The translations under genes and the position numbers were made by a program. Source: an uncultured Oscillibacter sp. (GTDB lineage Bacteria > Bacillota > Clostridia > Oscillospirales > Oscillospiraceae). From it: 64,000 nt of DNA. Shown piece by piece: positions 39,348 to 48,081 of this stretch. The stretch lies in assembly GCA_910578935.1 (NCBI GenBank), contig CAJTSM010000008.1, forward strand, positions 64,705 through 128,704, read 5' to 3'. The notes under the pieces were generated by a model, which saw only the letters and a program-made list of their open reading frames with translations, had not been told where the DNA came from and did not search any database. Within the stretch, counting starts at the first letter, position 1. Every line of letters starts with the position of its first letter.

Positions 39348-39902
39348 ATGGCTGATCAGAAAGTGCCCAATCTGAAGGCGAAATACACGGCCGAGGTCGC
39401 TCCCGCTCTGATGAAGCAGTTCGGCTATAAGAGCGTCATGCAGATTCCCAAAATCGACAAGGTGGTCGTAAACGTGGGCTGCGGCGAAGCCAAGGAAAAC
39501 GTCAAGATCCTGGACAACGTGGTCCGGGACCTGGCCCAGATCACCGGCCAGAAGCCCATTATCACCCGTTCCCGGAAAAACATCGCCAACTTCAAGCTCC
39601 GTGAGAACATGCCCATCGGCGCGAAGGTCACCCTCCGCGGCGAGAAGATGTGGGAGTTCCTGGACCGCCTGTTTAATGTGGCTCTGCCCCGTGTCCGCGA
39701 TTTCCAGGGCATCAGCCCCAACGCCTTCGACGGCCGGGGCAACTACGCTCTGGGCATCCGGGAGCAGCTGATCTTCCCCGAGATCGAGTATGACAAGATC
39801 GACAAGATCCGGGGCATGGATGTGGTCATCTGCACCACCGCGCACACCGACGAAGAGGCCCGCGCCCTGCTTACCCAGGTCGGCGCGCCCTTCGCCCGCT
39901 AA
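39348..39902 (+). CDS. rplE: 50S ribosomal protein L5
   Basis: A 184-residue L5 with the V-N-V-G-x-G-E-A, Q-K-P-x-I-T-x-x-R and R-V-R-D-F-x-G segments. It binds 5S rRNA in the central protuberance. Confidence 0.98.
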   Translation: MADQKVPNLKAKYTAEVAPALMKQFGYKSVMQIPKIDKVVVNVGCGEAKENVKILDNVVRDLAQITGQKPIITRSRKNIANFKLRENMPIGAKVTLRGEKMWEFLDRLFNVALPRVRDFQGISPNAFDGRGNYALGIREQLIFPEIEYDKIDKIRGMDVVICTTAHTDEEARALLTQVGAPFAR

Positions 39903-39916
39903 GGAGGGAGAGAAGA

Positions 39917-40102
39917 ATGGCTAAGAAATCCATGATTCTGAAGCAGCAGCGCCCTGCCAAGTACTCCAGCCGGAAGTACAACCGCTGCAAGCTCTGCGGC
40001 CGTCCCCACGCCTATCTCCGGGACTACGGCGTCTGCCGGATCTGCTTCCGGGAACTGGCCTACAAGGGCGAGATTCCCGGCGTGCGGAAGGCGTCCTTCT
40101 GA
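39917..40102 (+). CDS. rpsN: 30S ribosomal protein S14, zinc (type Z) form
   Basis: A 61-residue zinc-binding S14 with Cys at 24, 27, 40 and 43 in two C-x2-C pairs. The short type-Z form matches Firmicutes. An unusually long gap follows before rpsH. Confidence 0.97.
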   Translation: MAKKSMILKQQRPAKYSSRKYNRCKLCGRPHAYLRDYGVCRICFRELAYKGEIPGVRKASF

Positions 40103-40528
40103 GGCTGAGGCGTCGGAAATTCCGCTCTGCTGCGTCCCCGTCTGTCGGCGAGGACTCCGCCCGCTCCATTCCCTCCGCCTCCCTTCAAGGGGGAGCAGGC
40201 TCCCCCTTGAGCAACCCCCATCCCCTGCGGGGGACGGGGGACGAAGGACGGGGCTTGGAACGGTTAGACTGTGTTGTCGTCGCTCCGGCCTGGATAAATA
40301 CTAGGCCACAGAGCGTGATAAAGTTCTTTTTCGCTTCCTTTTTCCACTTCGTGGACGTACTCCACTAAGATTTTGTTTCACAAAATCAAGTGTCGCTACA
40401 GTCTTTCAAGAAAAAGGAAGGGCAGACGGCGAAAGGTCATGGCCAATCGGGGATTGGTCCCAATTGGTCATGATACCTCGCTGCTGAAGCGGCCAAAGGC
40501 CGCAACTCTAAAATAGGAGGATTCAACT
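40103..40528 (+). other. 426-nt non-coding insertion inside the spc operon
   Basis: Neighbouring gaps in this operon are 13-25 nt, but here 426 nt separate rpsN from rpsH. Visible structure: a 10-bp perfect hairpin AAGGGGGAGC/GCTCCCCCTT (about 40178-40199), GATTTTG/CAAAATC (about 40371-40389), a long inverted repeat of CTTCCTTTTT with its complement AAAAAGGAAG about 80 nt apart (about 40335-40420), and TCATGGCCAAT with ATTGGTCATGA (about 40438-40472) just ahead of rpsH. The composition differs from the flanking genes. It looks like an inserted repeat element, an operon leader for the rpsH part, or both. Confidence 0.5.
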
Positions 40529-40927
40529 ATGCATATCACCGATCCGGTTGCGGATATGCTCACCCGCATCCGCAACGCCGTCAGCGCGAAGCACGACACC
40601 GTCGACGTCCCCGCTTCCAACATGAAAAAGAGCATCGCTCAGATTCTGCTGGATGAGGGCTATATCAAGAATTTCCAAATCGTGGACGACGGCACCCAGG
40701 GCAAGATTCACATCACCCTGAAGTACAACGCGGGCAAGGAAAAGGTCATCACCGGCCTGCGCCGCGTCTCCAAGCCGGGCCTTCGGGTCTACGTGGGCGC
40801 CGACGAGCTGCCCCGCGTGCTCCGGGGCTTGGGCATCGCTATCATCTCCACGTCCAAGGGCGTCATGACCGACAAGAAGGCCCGCGAGCTCCATGTCGGC
40901 GGCGAAGTCCTGGCGTTTGTCTGGTAA
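40529..40927 (+). CDS. rpsH: 30S ribosomal protein S8
   Basis: A 132-residue S8 with D-P-(V/I)-A-D-M-L-T-R-I-R-N-A near the start and the C-terminal G-x-x-I-x-S-T-x-x-G-V-M-T motif. S8 is the translational repressor of the spc operon in E. coli, so the hairpin just upstream deserves attention. It follows AGGAGG. Confidence 0.97.
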   Translation: MHITDPVADMLTRIRNAVSAKHDTVDVPASNMKKSIAQILLDEGYIKNFQIVDDGTQGKIHITLKYNAGKEKVITGLRRVSKPGLRVYVGADELPRVLRGLGIAIISTSKGVMTDKKARELHVGGEVLAFVW

Positions 40928-40942
40928 GGAGGGTATTGAACA

Positions 40943-41488
40943 ATGTCTAGAATTGGCAGAATGCCCATTACCGTCCCCGCCGGCGTGACCGTGAACATCG
41001 CCGAGGGTAATGTGGTTACCGTGAAGGGACCCAAGGGCCAGCTGACCCGCGCGCTGCGCCCGGAGATGATTATTGAACAGGAAGGCACTGCGATCACCGT
41101 GAAGCGTCCTTCCGAGGATAAGCTGCACCGCAGCCTCCACGGCCTGACCCGCACGCTTTTGCACAACATGGTCGTCGGCGTTACCGACGGCTACGCCAAG
41201 GAGCTGGAAGTCAACGGCGTGGGCTACCGTGTGGCCAAAGAGGGAAGCAACCTGGTCATGAACCTGGGTTATTCCCATCAGGTGATCGTTTCTGAGGTGG
41301 AGGGCATCACCATCGAAGTTCCCTCCCCGAATAAAATTATCATCCGCGGCTGCGACAAGGAGGCCGTCGGCCAGTTTGCCGCTGAGGTCCGCGAGAAGCG
41401 CCCGCCTGAGCCGTATAAGGGCAAGGGCATTAAGTACGCCAATGAAACCATCCGCCGCAAGGTCGGTAAGACCGGCGCCAAGAAGTAA
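40943..41488 (+). CDS. rplF: 50S ribosomal protein L6
   Basis: A 181-residue L6 with its two similar domains; it starts M-S-R-I-G-R-M-P-I and ends with the K-P-P-E-P-Y-K-G-K-G-I-K-Y-like motif (here R-P-P-E-P-Y-K-G-K-G-I). It supports the factor-binding centre. Confidence 0.98.
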   Translation: MSRIGRMPITVPAGVTVNIAEGNVVTVKGPKGQLTRALRPEMIIEQEGTAITVKRPSEDKLHRSLHGLTRTLLHNMVVGVTDGYAKELEVNGVGYRVAKEGSNLVMNLGYSHQVIVSEVEGITIEVPSPNKIIIRGCDKEAVGQFAAEVREKRPPEPYKGKGIKYANETIRRKVGKTGAKK

Positions 41489-41502
41489 GGAGGTGTGCCG
41501 AA

Positions 41503-41862
41503 ATGATTAAAAGACCCAATACCAACGCCCAGCGTATGAAGCGCCATAAGAGAGTGCGCGCCAAGATCTCCGGCACTCCCGAGATGCCGCGCCTGAACGT
41601 ATTCCGCAGCGAGGCCAATATCTATGCCCAGATCATCGACGATGTCGCCGGCGTGACCTTGGTTTCCGCTTCCTCCCTGGATAAGGCCGTTGAGGGCTAC
41701 GGCGGCAACGTCGCCGCCGCCACGGCGGTGGGCAAGCTCGTCGCTGAGCGGGCCAAGGCCAAGGGTATTGAAACCGTGGTCTTCGACCGCGGCGGCTACC
41801 TGTATCACGGCCGCGTGAAGGCTCTGGCCGAGGGCGCCCGCGAGGGCGGCCTGCAGTTCTAA
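41503..41862 (+). CDS. rplR: 50S ribosomal protein L18
   Basis: A 119-residue L18 with R-L-N-V-F-R-S near residue 30 and the C-terminal D-R-G-G-Y-x-Y-H-G-R-V-K-A-L-A-x-x-A-R-E-G-G motif. It binds 5S rRNA with L5. Confidence 0.97.
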   Translation: MIKRPNTNAQRMKRHKRVRAKISGTPEMPRLNVFRSEANIYAQIIDDVAGVTLVSASSLDKAVEGYGGNVAAATAVGKLVAERAKAKGIETVVFDRGGYLYHGRVKALAEGAREGGLQF

Positions 41863-41879
41863 GGAGGGAGGAACGTTCA

Positions 41880-42380
41880 ATGCCTAGATTTGAGAGAGAG
41901 CAGAGCGAGTATATTGAGAAAGTCGTATACCTGAACCGCGTTTCCAAGACCGTAAAGGGCGGCCGGGTCATGAAGTTCTCCGCCCTGGTGGTCGTGGGCG
42001 ACGGCAAGGGCAAGGTCGGCTATGGCCTGGGCAAGGCCGCCGAAGTTCCCGAGGCCATCCGCAAGGGCATCGAGGCCGCGAAGAAAAACATGATCACCGT
42101 GACTCTGGCGGGCACTACCCTGCCCCATGAGACGATCGGTGAGGCCGGCGCGGGCCGGGTGCTGATGAAACCCGCCGCCCCCGGTACCGGCGTCATCGCC
42201 GGCGGCGCGGTCCGCGCCGTCGTGGAGGCCGCGGGCATCAAGGACATCCGTGCCAAGAGCCTCCGGTCCAACAACCCCAACAACGTCGTCGCCGCCGCCT
42301 TCCAAGGCCTGAAGTCCATGCGTGGCCCCGAGGAGGTCGCCCGCATCCGGGGCAAGAGCGTCGAAGACATCGTGGGTTAA
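41880..42380 (+). CDS. rpsE: 30S ribosomal protein S5
   Basis: A 166-residue S5 with V-x-x-V-K-G-G-R and G-N-G-x-G-x-V-G-(Y/F)-G-type motifs (here G-D-G-K-G-K-V-G-Y-G), the RNA-binding loop involved in accuracy. Standard length. Confidence 0.97.
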   Translation: MPRFEREQSEYIEKVVYLNRVSKTVKGGRVMKFSALVVVGDGKGKVGYGLGKAAEVPEAIRKGIEAAKKNMITVTLAGTTLPHETIGEAGAGRVLMKPAAPGTGVIAGGAVRAVVEAAGIKDIRAKSLRSNNPNNVVAAAFQGLKSMRGPEEVARIRGKSVEDIVG

Positions 42381-42393
42381 GGAGGCGACAAAC

Positions 42394-42576
42394 GTGGCAA
42401 ACTTAAGGATTGAGCTCGTCAAGAGCCTGAACGGCCGCCTGGAAAAGCAGGTTGCCACCGCGCATTCCCTGGGTCTGCGCAAGATCGGTGACGTCACCGT
42501 GCAGCCCGACAACGATCCCACCCGCGGAAAAGTGGCGAAGATCGGGTATCTGCTGCAAGTTACCGAAGAGAAGTAA
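42394..42576 (+). CDS. rpmD: 50S ribosomal protein L30
   Basis: A 60-residue L30 starting at a GTG that follows AGGAGG by 7 nt. The L-G-L-R-K-I-G-x-x-V segment is typical of bacterial L30. Confidence 0.95.
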   Translation: MANLRIELVKSLNGRLEKQVATAHSLGLRKIGDVTVQPDNDPTRGKVAKIGYLLQVTEEK

Positions 42577-42589
42577 GGAGGCGCCAATC

Positions 42590-43030
42590 ATGAAATTAAG
42601 CGAACTGTCTCCCGCCGAAGGCTCCGTCCGGCAGGCTTACCGCAAGGGCCGGGGCGCCGGCAGCGGCAACGGAAAGACCGGCGGCCGGGGCCACAAGGGC
42701 CAGAAGGCCCGCTCCGGCGGCAAGGTCCGCGTGGGCTTTGAGGGCGGCCAGATGCCTCTGGCCCGCCGGGTCCCCAAGCGCGGCTTCAACAACATCTTCG
42801 CGAAGCCCCTGGAGGTCGTGAATCTCAGTGCCCTGAACGCGTTTAACGACGGAGACACCGTCACTGCCGAGGCGCTGCTGGAAAAGGGCGTCCTCAGCAA
42901 ATGTGAGTACGGCTTCAAGGTCCTGGGCAACGGGAAGCTCACGAAAAAGGTCAATGTCAAGGCCAACGCTTTCTCCGCGTCTGCCAAGGAGGCCATCGAG
43001 GCAGCCGGCGGAAAGGCGGAGGTGAAGTAA
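42590..43030 (+). CDS. rplO: 50S ribosomal protein L15
   Basis: A 146-residue L15 with the Gly/Lys-rich N-terminal extension (K-G-R-G-x-G-S-G-N-G-K-T-G-G-R-G-x-K-G-Q) and F-E-G-G-Q-M-P-L motif. It ends one base before secY. Confidence 0.97.
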   Translation: MKLSELSPAEGSVRQAYRKGRGAGSGNGKTGGRGHKGQKARSGGKVRVGFEGGQMPLARRVPKRGFNNIFAKPLEVVNLSALNAFNDGDTVTAEALLEKGVLSKCEYGFKVLGNGKLTKKVNVKANAFSASAKEAIEAAGGKAEVK

Positions 43031-43031
43031 C

Positions 43032-44408
43032 GTGATCCAAACCGTTCGCAAAGCCTGGGCCATCCCCGAGCTGAAAAAGAAGATCGTCTTCACGCTGCTG
43101 ATCCTGCTGATTTTCCGGATCGGCAACGCCATCACCGTCCCCTATATCGACGTGACCCAGCTGGAAGCCCAGCTCAAGGGCATGGGCGCGACGATCCTGG
43201 GTCTGTACAACGTGATGAGCGGCGGCGCCTTTGCCACCGCCACGGTCTTCGCCCTGAGCATCCAGCCCTATATCAACAGCTCCATTATCATTCAGCTGCT
43301 GACCGTCGCCATCCCGTACCTGGAGAACCTGGCCAAGGACGGCGGCGAGGAGGGCCGGAAGAAGATCCAGTCCATCACCCGGTACACCACCGTGGCTATC
43401 GCCATTCTCCAGGCCGTGGGCTACTACTTCATGATGAAGCGCTACGGCATCCTGGCCCCCGGGGCCGACGGCATCTGGCCCGCTCTGGTTATCATCGTGT
43501 CTTTCATCGCCGGTTCCTCCTTCGTCATGTGGATGGGCGAGCAGGTCACCGAGTTCGGCGTGGGCAACGGCATTTCCATCATCCTCTTCGCGGGCATTGT
43601 CTCCCGGGTTCCCAACATGGTTTCCAGCATGATTCAGGGCGTGAGCCGGTGGTCTGCGAAAAACAGCGGCGACATGACACTGGAGAGCTTGACCCAGTCC
43701 GGCTACACCGCTGAGCAGGCCCGGCAGATTCTGGACAGTGCCATGGCCCCCTGGGCGATTGTTCTGCTCCTGGTGGGCGGCCTGGCCCTGATCGCCTTCA
43801 TCGTGTTCATCAACGACGCCGAGCGCCGCATCCCCGTGCAGTACGCCAAGCGTCAGGTGGGCCGGAAAATGTACGGCGGCCAGAGCAGCAACCTGCCCAT
43901 GAAGGTGAGCATGGCCGGCGTCCTGCCCGTCATCTTCGCCCAGAGCATCGCCTCTTTGCCGATTACCATCTGGAGTTTTGTGGGCATTCCCGCCGAGGGC
44001 ACCGTGTCCCGGAGCATCTACGACGCCATCGATACGAAGTCCGTGGTCTATATGGTGGTCTATTTTATCCTGATTATCGGCTTCGCCTATTTCTACTCCA
44101 GCATCCAGTTCAATCCCGTGGAAATTGCCAACAACATGAAGAAGCAGGGCGGCTTTATTCCCGGCTTCCGCCCCGGCAAGCCCACTGTGGATTTCATCAA
44201 AAAGGTGCTGAATAAGATCACCCTCTTCGGCGCGATCTATCTTGGCATCGTGGCGATCTGCCCCCTGATCGTGGGCAGGATCATTGGCAACAACTCCGTG
44301 GCCATCGGCGGCACTTCCGTCATCATTGTGGTGGGCGTGGCGCTGGAGACGGTCAAGGCCCTGGAATCCCAGATGCTGATGCGTCAGTACAAGGGTTTCC
44401 TGGAGTAA
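43032..44408 (+). CDS. secY: Protein translocase subunit SecY
   Basis: A 458-residue SecY with ten membrane helices, forming the export channel. Recognisable parts are G-G-A-F-x-x-x-x-V-F-A-L-x-I-Q-P-Y-I-N-S-S-I (second helix region) and the A-E-R-R-I-P-V-Q-Y-A-K-R cytoplasmic loop. An extra loop near residues 205-240 (after V-S-R-W-S-A-K-N) is common in Clostridia. It begins at a GTG directly after rplO. Confidence 0.97.
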   Translation: MIQTVRKAWAIPELKKKIVFTLLILLIFRIGNAITVPYIDVTQLEAQLKGMGATILGLYNVMSGGAFATATVFALSIQPYINSSIIIQLLTVAIPYLENLAKDGGEEGRKKIQSITRYTTVAIAILQAVGYYFMMKRYGILAPGADGIWPALVIIVSFIAGSSFVMWMGEQVTEFGVGNGISIILFAGIVSRVPNMVSSMIQGVSRWSAKNSGDMTLESLTQSGYTAEQARQILDSAMAPWAIVLLLVGGLALIAFIVFINDAERRIPVQYAKRQVGRKMYGGQSSNLPMKVSMAGVLPVIFAQSIASLPITIWSFVGIPAEGTVSRSIYDAIDTKSVVYMVVYFILIIGFAYFYSSIQFNPVEIANNMKKQGGFIPGFRPGKPTVDFIKKVLNKITLFGAIYLGIVAICPLIVGRIIGNNSVAIGGTSVIIVVGVALETVKALESQMLMRQYKGFLE

Positions 44409-44485
44409 TACCACCAGACATTGGATGCCGGCGCCGGGTGGGGCCGTGGGCCCCGCCCGCGCCCGGAACACAGGAGGTTTTAATT

Positions 44486-45118
44486 ATGAAATTGATCCTG
44501 TTGGGCGCCCCGGGCGCCGGAAAGGGTACACAGGCCGACATCCTGTGTGAAAAGCTGGGAATTCCCACCATCTCCACCGGCAACATTCTCCGGGCCGCCG
44601 TAAAGAACGGCACCCCCACCGGCCTGAAGGCCAAAGCCTTTATGGACGCGGGGCAGCTGGTGCCCGATGAAGTCATCATCGGCATCATCTCCGAGCGGCT
44701 GGCGGAGCCTGACTGCGCCAAGGGCTATATTCTGGACGGCGTGCCCCGCACCATCGCCCAGGCCGAAGCCCTGGAGAAAGCTGGAATCGTCTTTGATTCC
44801 GTTGTCTCTTTGGAAGTCAGCGACGAGACGATTATGGAGCGCATGAGCGGCCGCCGGGTCTGTCCGGACTGCGGCGCCAGCTACCACGTGGTGGCGGTGC
44901 CCCCCAAGGCGGAGGGCGTCTGCGACAAATGCGGCGGGAAATTGATCCAGCGGAAGGATGATGCCCCCGAGACGGTGAAATCCCGGCTTGAGGTCTATCA
45001 TAAGGAGACGGAGCCCCTCAAGGCGTTCTACGCGGAGCGGGGCCTGCTGAAGACGGTGGAGAACCAGCCGACTGTGGAAGCCAATTCCCAGGCGATCCTC
45101 CGCGTTTTGGGGAGATGA
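44486..45118 (+). CDS. adk: Adenylate kinase
   Basis: A 210-residue long-type adenylate kinase converting AMP + ATP to 2 ADP. The P-loop G-A-P-G-A-G-K-G-T (about residues 7-15) and D-G-(V/F)-P-R-T are present. The LID holds a Gram-positive zinc site, C-P-D-C and C-D-K-C. The ATG at 44486 follows AGGAGG. Confidence 0.97.
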   Translation: MKLILLGAPGAGKGTQADILCEKLGIPTISTGNILRAAVKNGTPTGLKAKAFMDAGQLVPDEVIIGIISERLAEPDCAKGYILDGVPRTIAQAEALEKAGIVFDSVVSLEVSDETIMERMSGRRVCPDCGASYHVVAVPPKAEGVCDKCGGKLIQRKDDAPETVKSRLEVYHKETEPLKAFYAERGLLKTVENQPTVEANSQAILRVLGR

Positions 45119-45122
45119 CGGG

Positions 45123-45878
45123 ATGATCACCCTGAAATCCTCCCACGAGATCGACTTGATGCGCCGGAGTGGAAAAATTACCGCGGCTGCCCGTGCCTTG
45201 GCAGGGGAAATGGTAAAGCCCGGCGTGACAACCCAGGAGATCAACGACGCGGTGGAGCGGTTTATCCGCAAACAGGGGGCGGTCCCGTCCTTTCTCCATT
45301 ACAACGGCTACCCAGCCAGCGTCTGCATCAGCGTCAACGACGAGATCATCCACGGCATACCCAGTCCCAAGCGGGTCTTGCAGGAGGGAGATATCGTCAG
45401 CGTGGACGTGGGCGCGTACATCGGGGGCTTTCATGGAGACTGCGCGGCGACATTTCCCTGTGGAAAGATTTCCCCGGAGGCCCAGCGCCTGATCGACGTG
45501 ACCAGGCAGAGCTTTTTTGAGGGAATCCGATTCGCCCGGGAGGGACAGCGCCTTCAGGACATCTCCGCGGCGGTCCAATCCTATGTGGAGCAGAATGGTT
45601 TCTCCGTGGTCCGGGAATACGTGGGCCACGGTGTGGGAGCCAACATGCACGAATCACCGGAAATCCCAAATTACGGCCGTCCGGGCCACGGCCCCCGCCT
45701 CCTGCGGGGAATGACTCTGGCCGTCGAGCCTATGGTCAACGCCGGAAACGCCGCCATCACGCAGCTGAGCGACGGCTGGACGGTGAAGACCGCCGACGGA
45801 AAATGGGCGGCCCACTATGAAAACACGATCCTGATCACCGATGGCCCGCCGGAAATTTTGACGGCTCCCGCCATTTGA
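45123..45878 (+). CDS. map: Type I methionine aminopeptidase
   Basis: A 251-residue Map that removes N-terminal Met from new proteins. Metal-site segments are all visible: H-Y-N-G-Y-P, V-S-V-D-V-G-A (Asp), H-G-D-C-A (Asp), G-H-G-V-G-x-x-x-H-E (His) and A-V-E-P-M (Glu). It lies 4 nt after adk. Confidence 0.96.
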   Translation: MITLKSSHEIDLMRRSGKITAAARALAGEMVKPGVTTQEINDAVERFIRKQGAVPSFLHYNGYPASVCISVNDEIIHGIPSPKRVLQEGDIVSVDVGAYIGGFHGDCAATFPCGKISPEAQRLIDVTRQSFFEGIRFAREGQRLQDISAAVQSYVEQNGFSVVREYVGHGVGANMHESPEIPNYGRPGHGPRLLRGMTLAVEPMVNAGNAAITQLSDGWTVKTADGKWAAHYENTILITDGPPEILTAPAI

Positions 45879-45898
45879 CAACAGGTGAGAGAGAACGT

Positions 45899-46183
45899 AT
45901 GGAGATTGCGAAATCAAACATCGTCCGCTCCAACGCGGGACGGGACAAGGGCAAGCTCTTCGTCGTCCTGGCGGTGGAAGGGGAGTACCTCCTGCTGGCG
46001 GACGGAAAATCGAGAAAGGTGGAATCCCCGAAGCGGAAGAAGCGCAGGCATGTGCTCTTCGTCTCGGCGGAGGAAACCCGCCTCGCTGAAAAGATCAAGA
46101 GCGAGGAGAAGGTCACCAACAGTGATCTTCGCAGGACTCTCGCGGCGTGCCGCGAGGTGATCCAGCCGGACCAGGAGGGATAA
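45899..46183 (+). CDS. KOW-domain RNA-binding protein (L14e-like)
   Basis: A 94-residue protein with a KOW-type motif (R-S-x-A-G-R-D-K-G-K-L-F-V-V) near the N-terminus and a basic K-R-K-K-R-R-H patch, resembling the L14e/L27e-like proteins found between map and infA in many Clostridia. The role is presumably ribosomal. I chose the ATG at 45899; a weak TTG at 45875 is the alternative. Confidence 0.85.
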   Translation: MEIAKSNIVRSNAGRDKGKLFVVLAVEGEYLLLADGKSRKVESPKRKKRRHVLFVSAEETRLAEKIKSEEKVTNSDLRRTLAACREVIQPDQEG

Positions 46184-46186
46184 CGT

Positions 46187-46405
46187 TTGGCAAAATCCGA
46201 TATGATCGAAGTGGAAGGTGTTGTGGTGGAAGCCCTGCCCAACACGACGTTCCAGGTTGACATTGGAAATGGTCACATGATTCTGGCGCATATTTCCGGG
46301 AAACTGAGGATGAATTTCATCAGGATTCTGCCCGGCGATAAGGTCACGGTGGAGATGTCCCCGTATGATCTGACCCGGGGCCGGATCACCTGGCGCAGCA
46401 AATGA
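46187..46405 (+). CDS. infA: Translation initiation factor IF-1
   Basis: A 72-residue OB-fold IF-1 with the G-x-V-V-E-A-L-P-N-T-x-F and H-I-S-G-K-x-R-x-x-(F/Y)-I-R-I segments. The start is a TTG at 46187 with AGGAGGG upstream. It blocks the A site during initiation. Confidence 0.97.
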   Translation: MAKSDMIEVEGVVVEALPNTTFQVDIGNGHMILAHISGKLRMNFIRILPGDKVTVEMSPYDLTRGRITWRSK

Positions 46406-46446
46406 CATCAAACGACGTAAACCGCTGAAAGGAATGGTTGCAGACT

Positions 46447-46560
46447 ATGAAAGTAAGACCGTCCGTGAAGCCCATGTGCGAAAAGTGCAAGGTCATCCGC
46501 CGCAAAGGCCGTGTTATGGTCATTTGCGAGAACCCCAAGCACAAGCAGAGACAGGGCTGA
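46447..46560 (+). CDS. rpmJ: 50S ribosomal protein L36
   Basis: A 37-residue L36 of the zinc (C+) form: C11, C14, C27 and H32 are present in M-K-V-R-P-S-V-K-P-M-C-E-K-C. It lies between infA and rpsM, as expected. Confidence 0.97.
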   Translation: MKVRPSVKPMCEKCKVIRRKGRVMVICENPKHKQRQG

Positions 46561-46588
46561 GAATTGAAATTGGAGGTGCTTTAAAAGT

Positions 46589-46954
46589 ATGGCACGTATT
46601 GCCGGTATTGACCTGCCGAAGGATAAACGTATCGAGATCGGCCTGACCTATATTTACGGCATTGGGCGCAAGAGCGCCAAGGACATCCTGGCGAAGTCCG
46701 GCGTGAATCCCGACACCCGGGTGAAGGATCTGACGGACGCCGACGAGCAAAAGCTCCGCGACGCCATCGACGACTACACCGTTGAAGGCGACCTCCGGCG
46801 GCAAACCGCCCTGGACATTAAGCGGCTCAGCGAGATTGGCTGCTACCGGGGCCTCAGGCACCGCAAGGGCCTGCCCGTCCGGGGCCAGCGCAGCAAGACC
46901 AACGCCCGCACCCGCAAGGGTCCCAAGAAGACCATCGCCAACAAGAAGAAGTAA
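46589..46954 (+). CDS. rpsM: 30S ribosomal protein S13
   Basis: A 121-residue S13 starting M-A-R-I-A-G-I-D-L-P and containing G-L-R-H-R-x-G-L-P-V-R-G-Q. It contacts tRNA and L5 from the 30S head. Confidence 0.98.
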   Translation: MARIAGIDLPKDKRIEIGLTYIYGIGRKSAKDILAKSGVNPDTRVKDLTDADEQKLRDAIDDYTVEGDLRRQTALDIKRLSEIGCYRGLRHRKGLPVRGQRSKTNARTRKGPKKTIANKKK

Positions 46955-46969
46955 GGAGGGAGAAACAGT

Positions 46970-47374
46970 ATGGCAGCAACGAAATCCGGCGGTAAGAAAG
47001 TCATCCGCCGCCGCCGCGAGCGGAAGAACATTGAGCGTGGCCAGGTCCATATCCGTTCTTCCTTCAACAATACCATGGTGACCGTCACCGACGCCCAGGG
47101 CAACGCCATTTCCTGGGCCTCCTCCGGCGGCCTTGGCTTCCGTGGAAGCAAGAAGTCCACTCCCTTCGCGGCCCAGACCGCGGCGGAAACCGCCGCCCGC
47201 GCCGCCATGGAGCATGGGCTGAAGACCGTGGAAGTGTTCGTCAAGGGCCCCGGCCAGGGCCGTGAGGCCGCCATCCGGGCGCTGCAAGCCGTGGGTCTGG
47301 AAGTGACGATGATCAAGGACGTCACCCCGATCCCCCACAACGGCTGCCGCCCCCCGAAGCGCCGCCGCGTGTAA
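46970..47374 (+). CDS. rpsK: 30S ribosomal protein S11
   Basis: A 134-residue S11 with F-N-N-T-x-V-T-V-T-D and the C-terminal D-V-T-P-I-P-H-N-G-C-R-P-P-K-R-R-R-V. It lines the mRNA exit channel. Confidence 0.98.
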   Translation: MAATKSGGKKVIRRRRERKNIERGQVHIRSSFNNTMVTVTDAQGNAISWASSGGLGFRGSKKSTPFAAQTAAETAARAAMEHGLKTVEVFVKGPGQGREAAIRALQAVGLEVTMIKDVTPIPHNGCRPPKRRRV

Positions 47375-47398
47375 TCGAAAGAGGAGGTAACAAGCAAT

Positions 47399-48001
47399 AT
47401 GGCAAGGAATATGCAGCCGATTGCCAAGCGCTGCAAGGCTTTGGGCATTTCTCCCGCCGTCATGGGTTACGCCAAGAAGGAAACCAACCGGAATCCCGGC
47501 GGACAGATGCGGAAGAAGAAAAGCGAATATGGCATTCAGCTGAATGAGAAGCAGAAGGTCAAGTTCATTTACGGAATTCTGGAAAAGCAGTTCCACAGCT
47601 ACTATGAGGCCGCCGCCGCCGCTCCCGGTAAGACCGGCGACAACCTGCTGATCAACGTGGAGCGCCGCTTGGACAACGTCGTGTACCGCATGGGCTTCGC
47701 CATGACCCGCCGTCAGGCCCGCCAGCTGGTAAATCACGGCCATTTCACCGTCAACGGCAAAAAGGTCGACATCCCCTCCTATCAGGTAAAGGCCGGCGAC
47801 GTTGTTGAAGTGGCTGAGGGCAGCCGTTCTTCCGAAGTGTTCAAGCGCCTTCTTGGCCAGGATGCTCCCATCTTCCTCCTGCCCGCGTGGCTGGAGCGGG
47901 AGAAGAACACCCTGAAGGGCACCGTCACCCGCCTTCCCGCCCGGGAGGATATCGACATCCCCGTGGAGGAGCACCTGATCGTCGAGTTGTACTCCAAGTA
48001 A
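47399..48001 (+). CDS. rpsD: 30S ribosomal protein S4
   Basis: A 200-residue S4 of the cysteine-poor (non-zinc) form, with the S4 RNA-binding domain E-R-R-L-D-N-V-V-Y-R-x-G-F (about residues 88-100). S4 nucleates 30S assembly and is a regulator of its own operon in Bacillus. Confidence 0.97.
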   Translation: MARNMQPIAKRCKALGISPAVMGYAKKETNRNPGGQMRKKKSEYGIQLNEKQKVKFIYGILEKQFHSYYEAAAAAPGKTGDNLLINVERRLDNVVYRMGFAMTRRQARQLVNHGHFTVNGKKVDIPSYQVKAGDVVEVAEGSRSSEVFKRLLGQDAPIFLLPAWLEREKNTLKGTVTRLPAREDIDIPVEEHLIVELYSK

Positions 48002-48081
48002 GCGGAGGATACCCTCGGGAATGAGCCGAACCAGAGGCGGCGCAACCCGCCGCCCGTTGAGAAGATGAAGGAGGGTACTGC

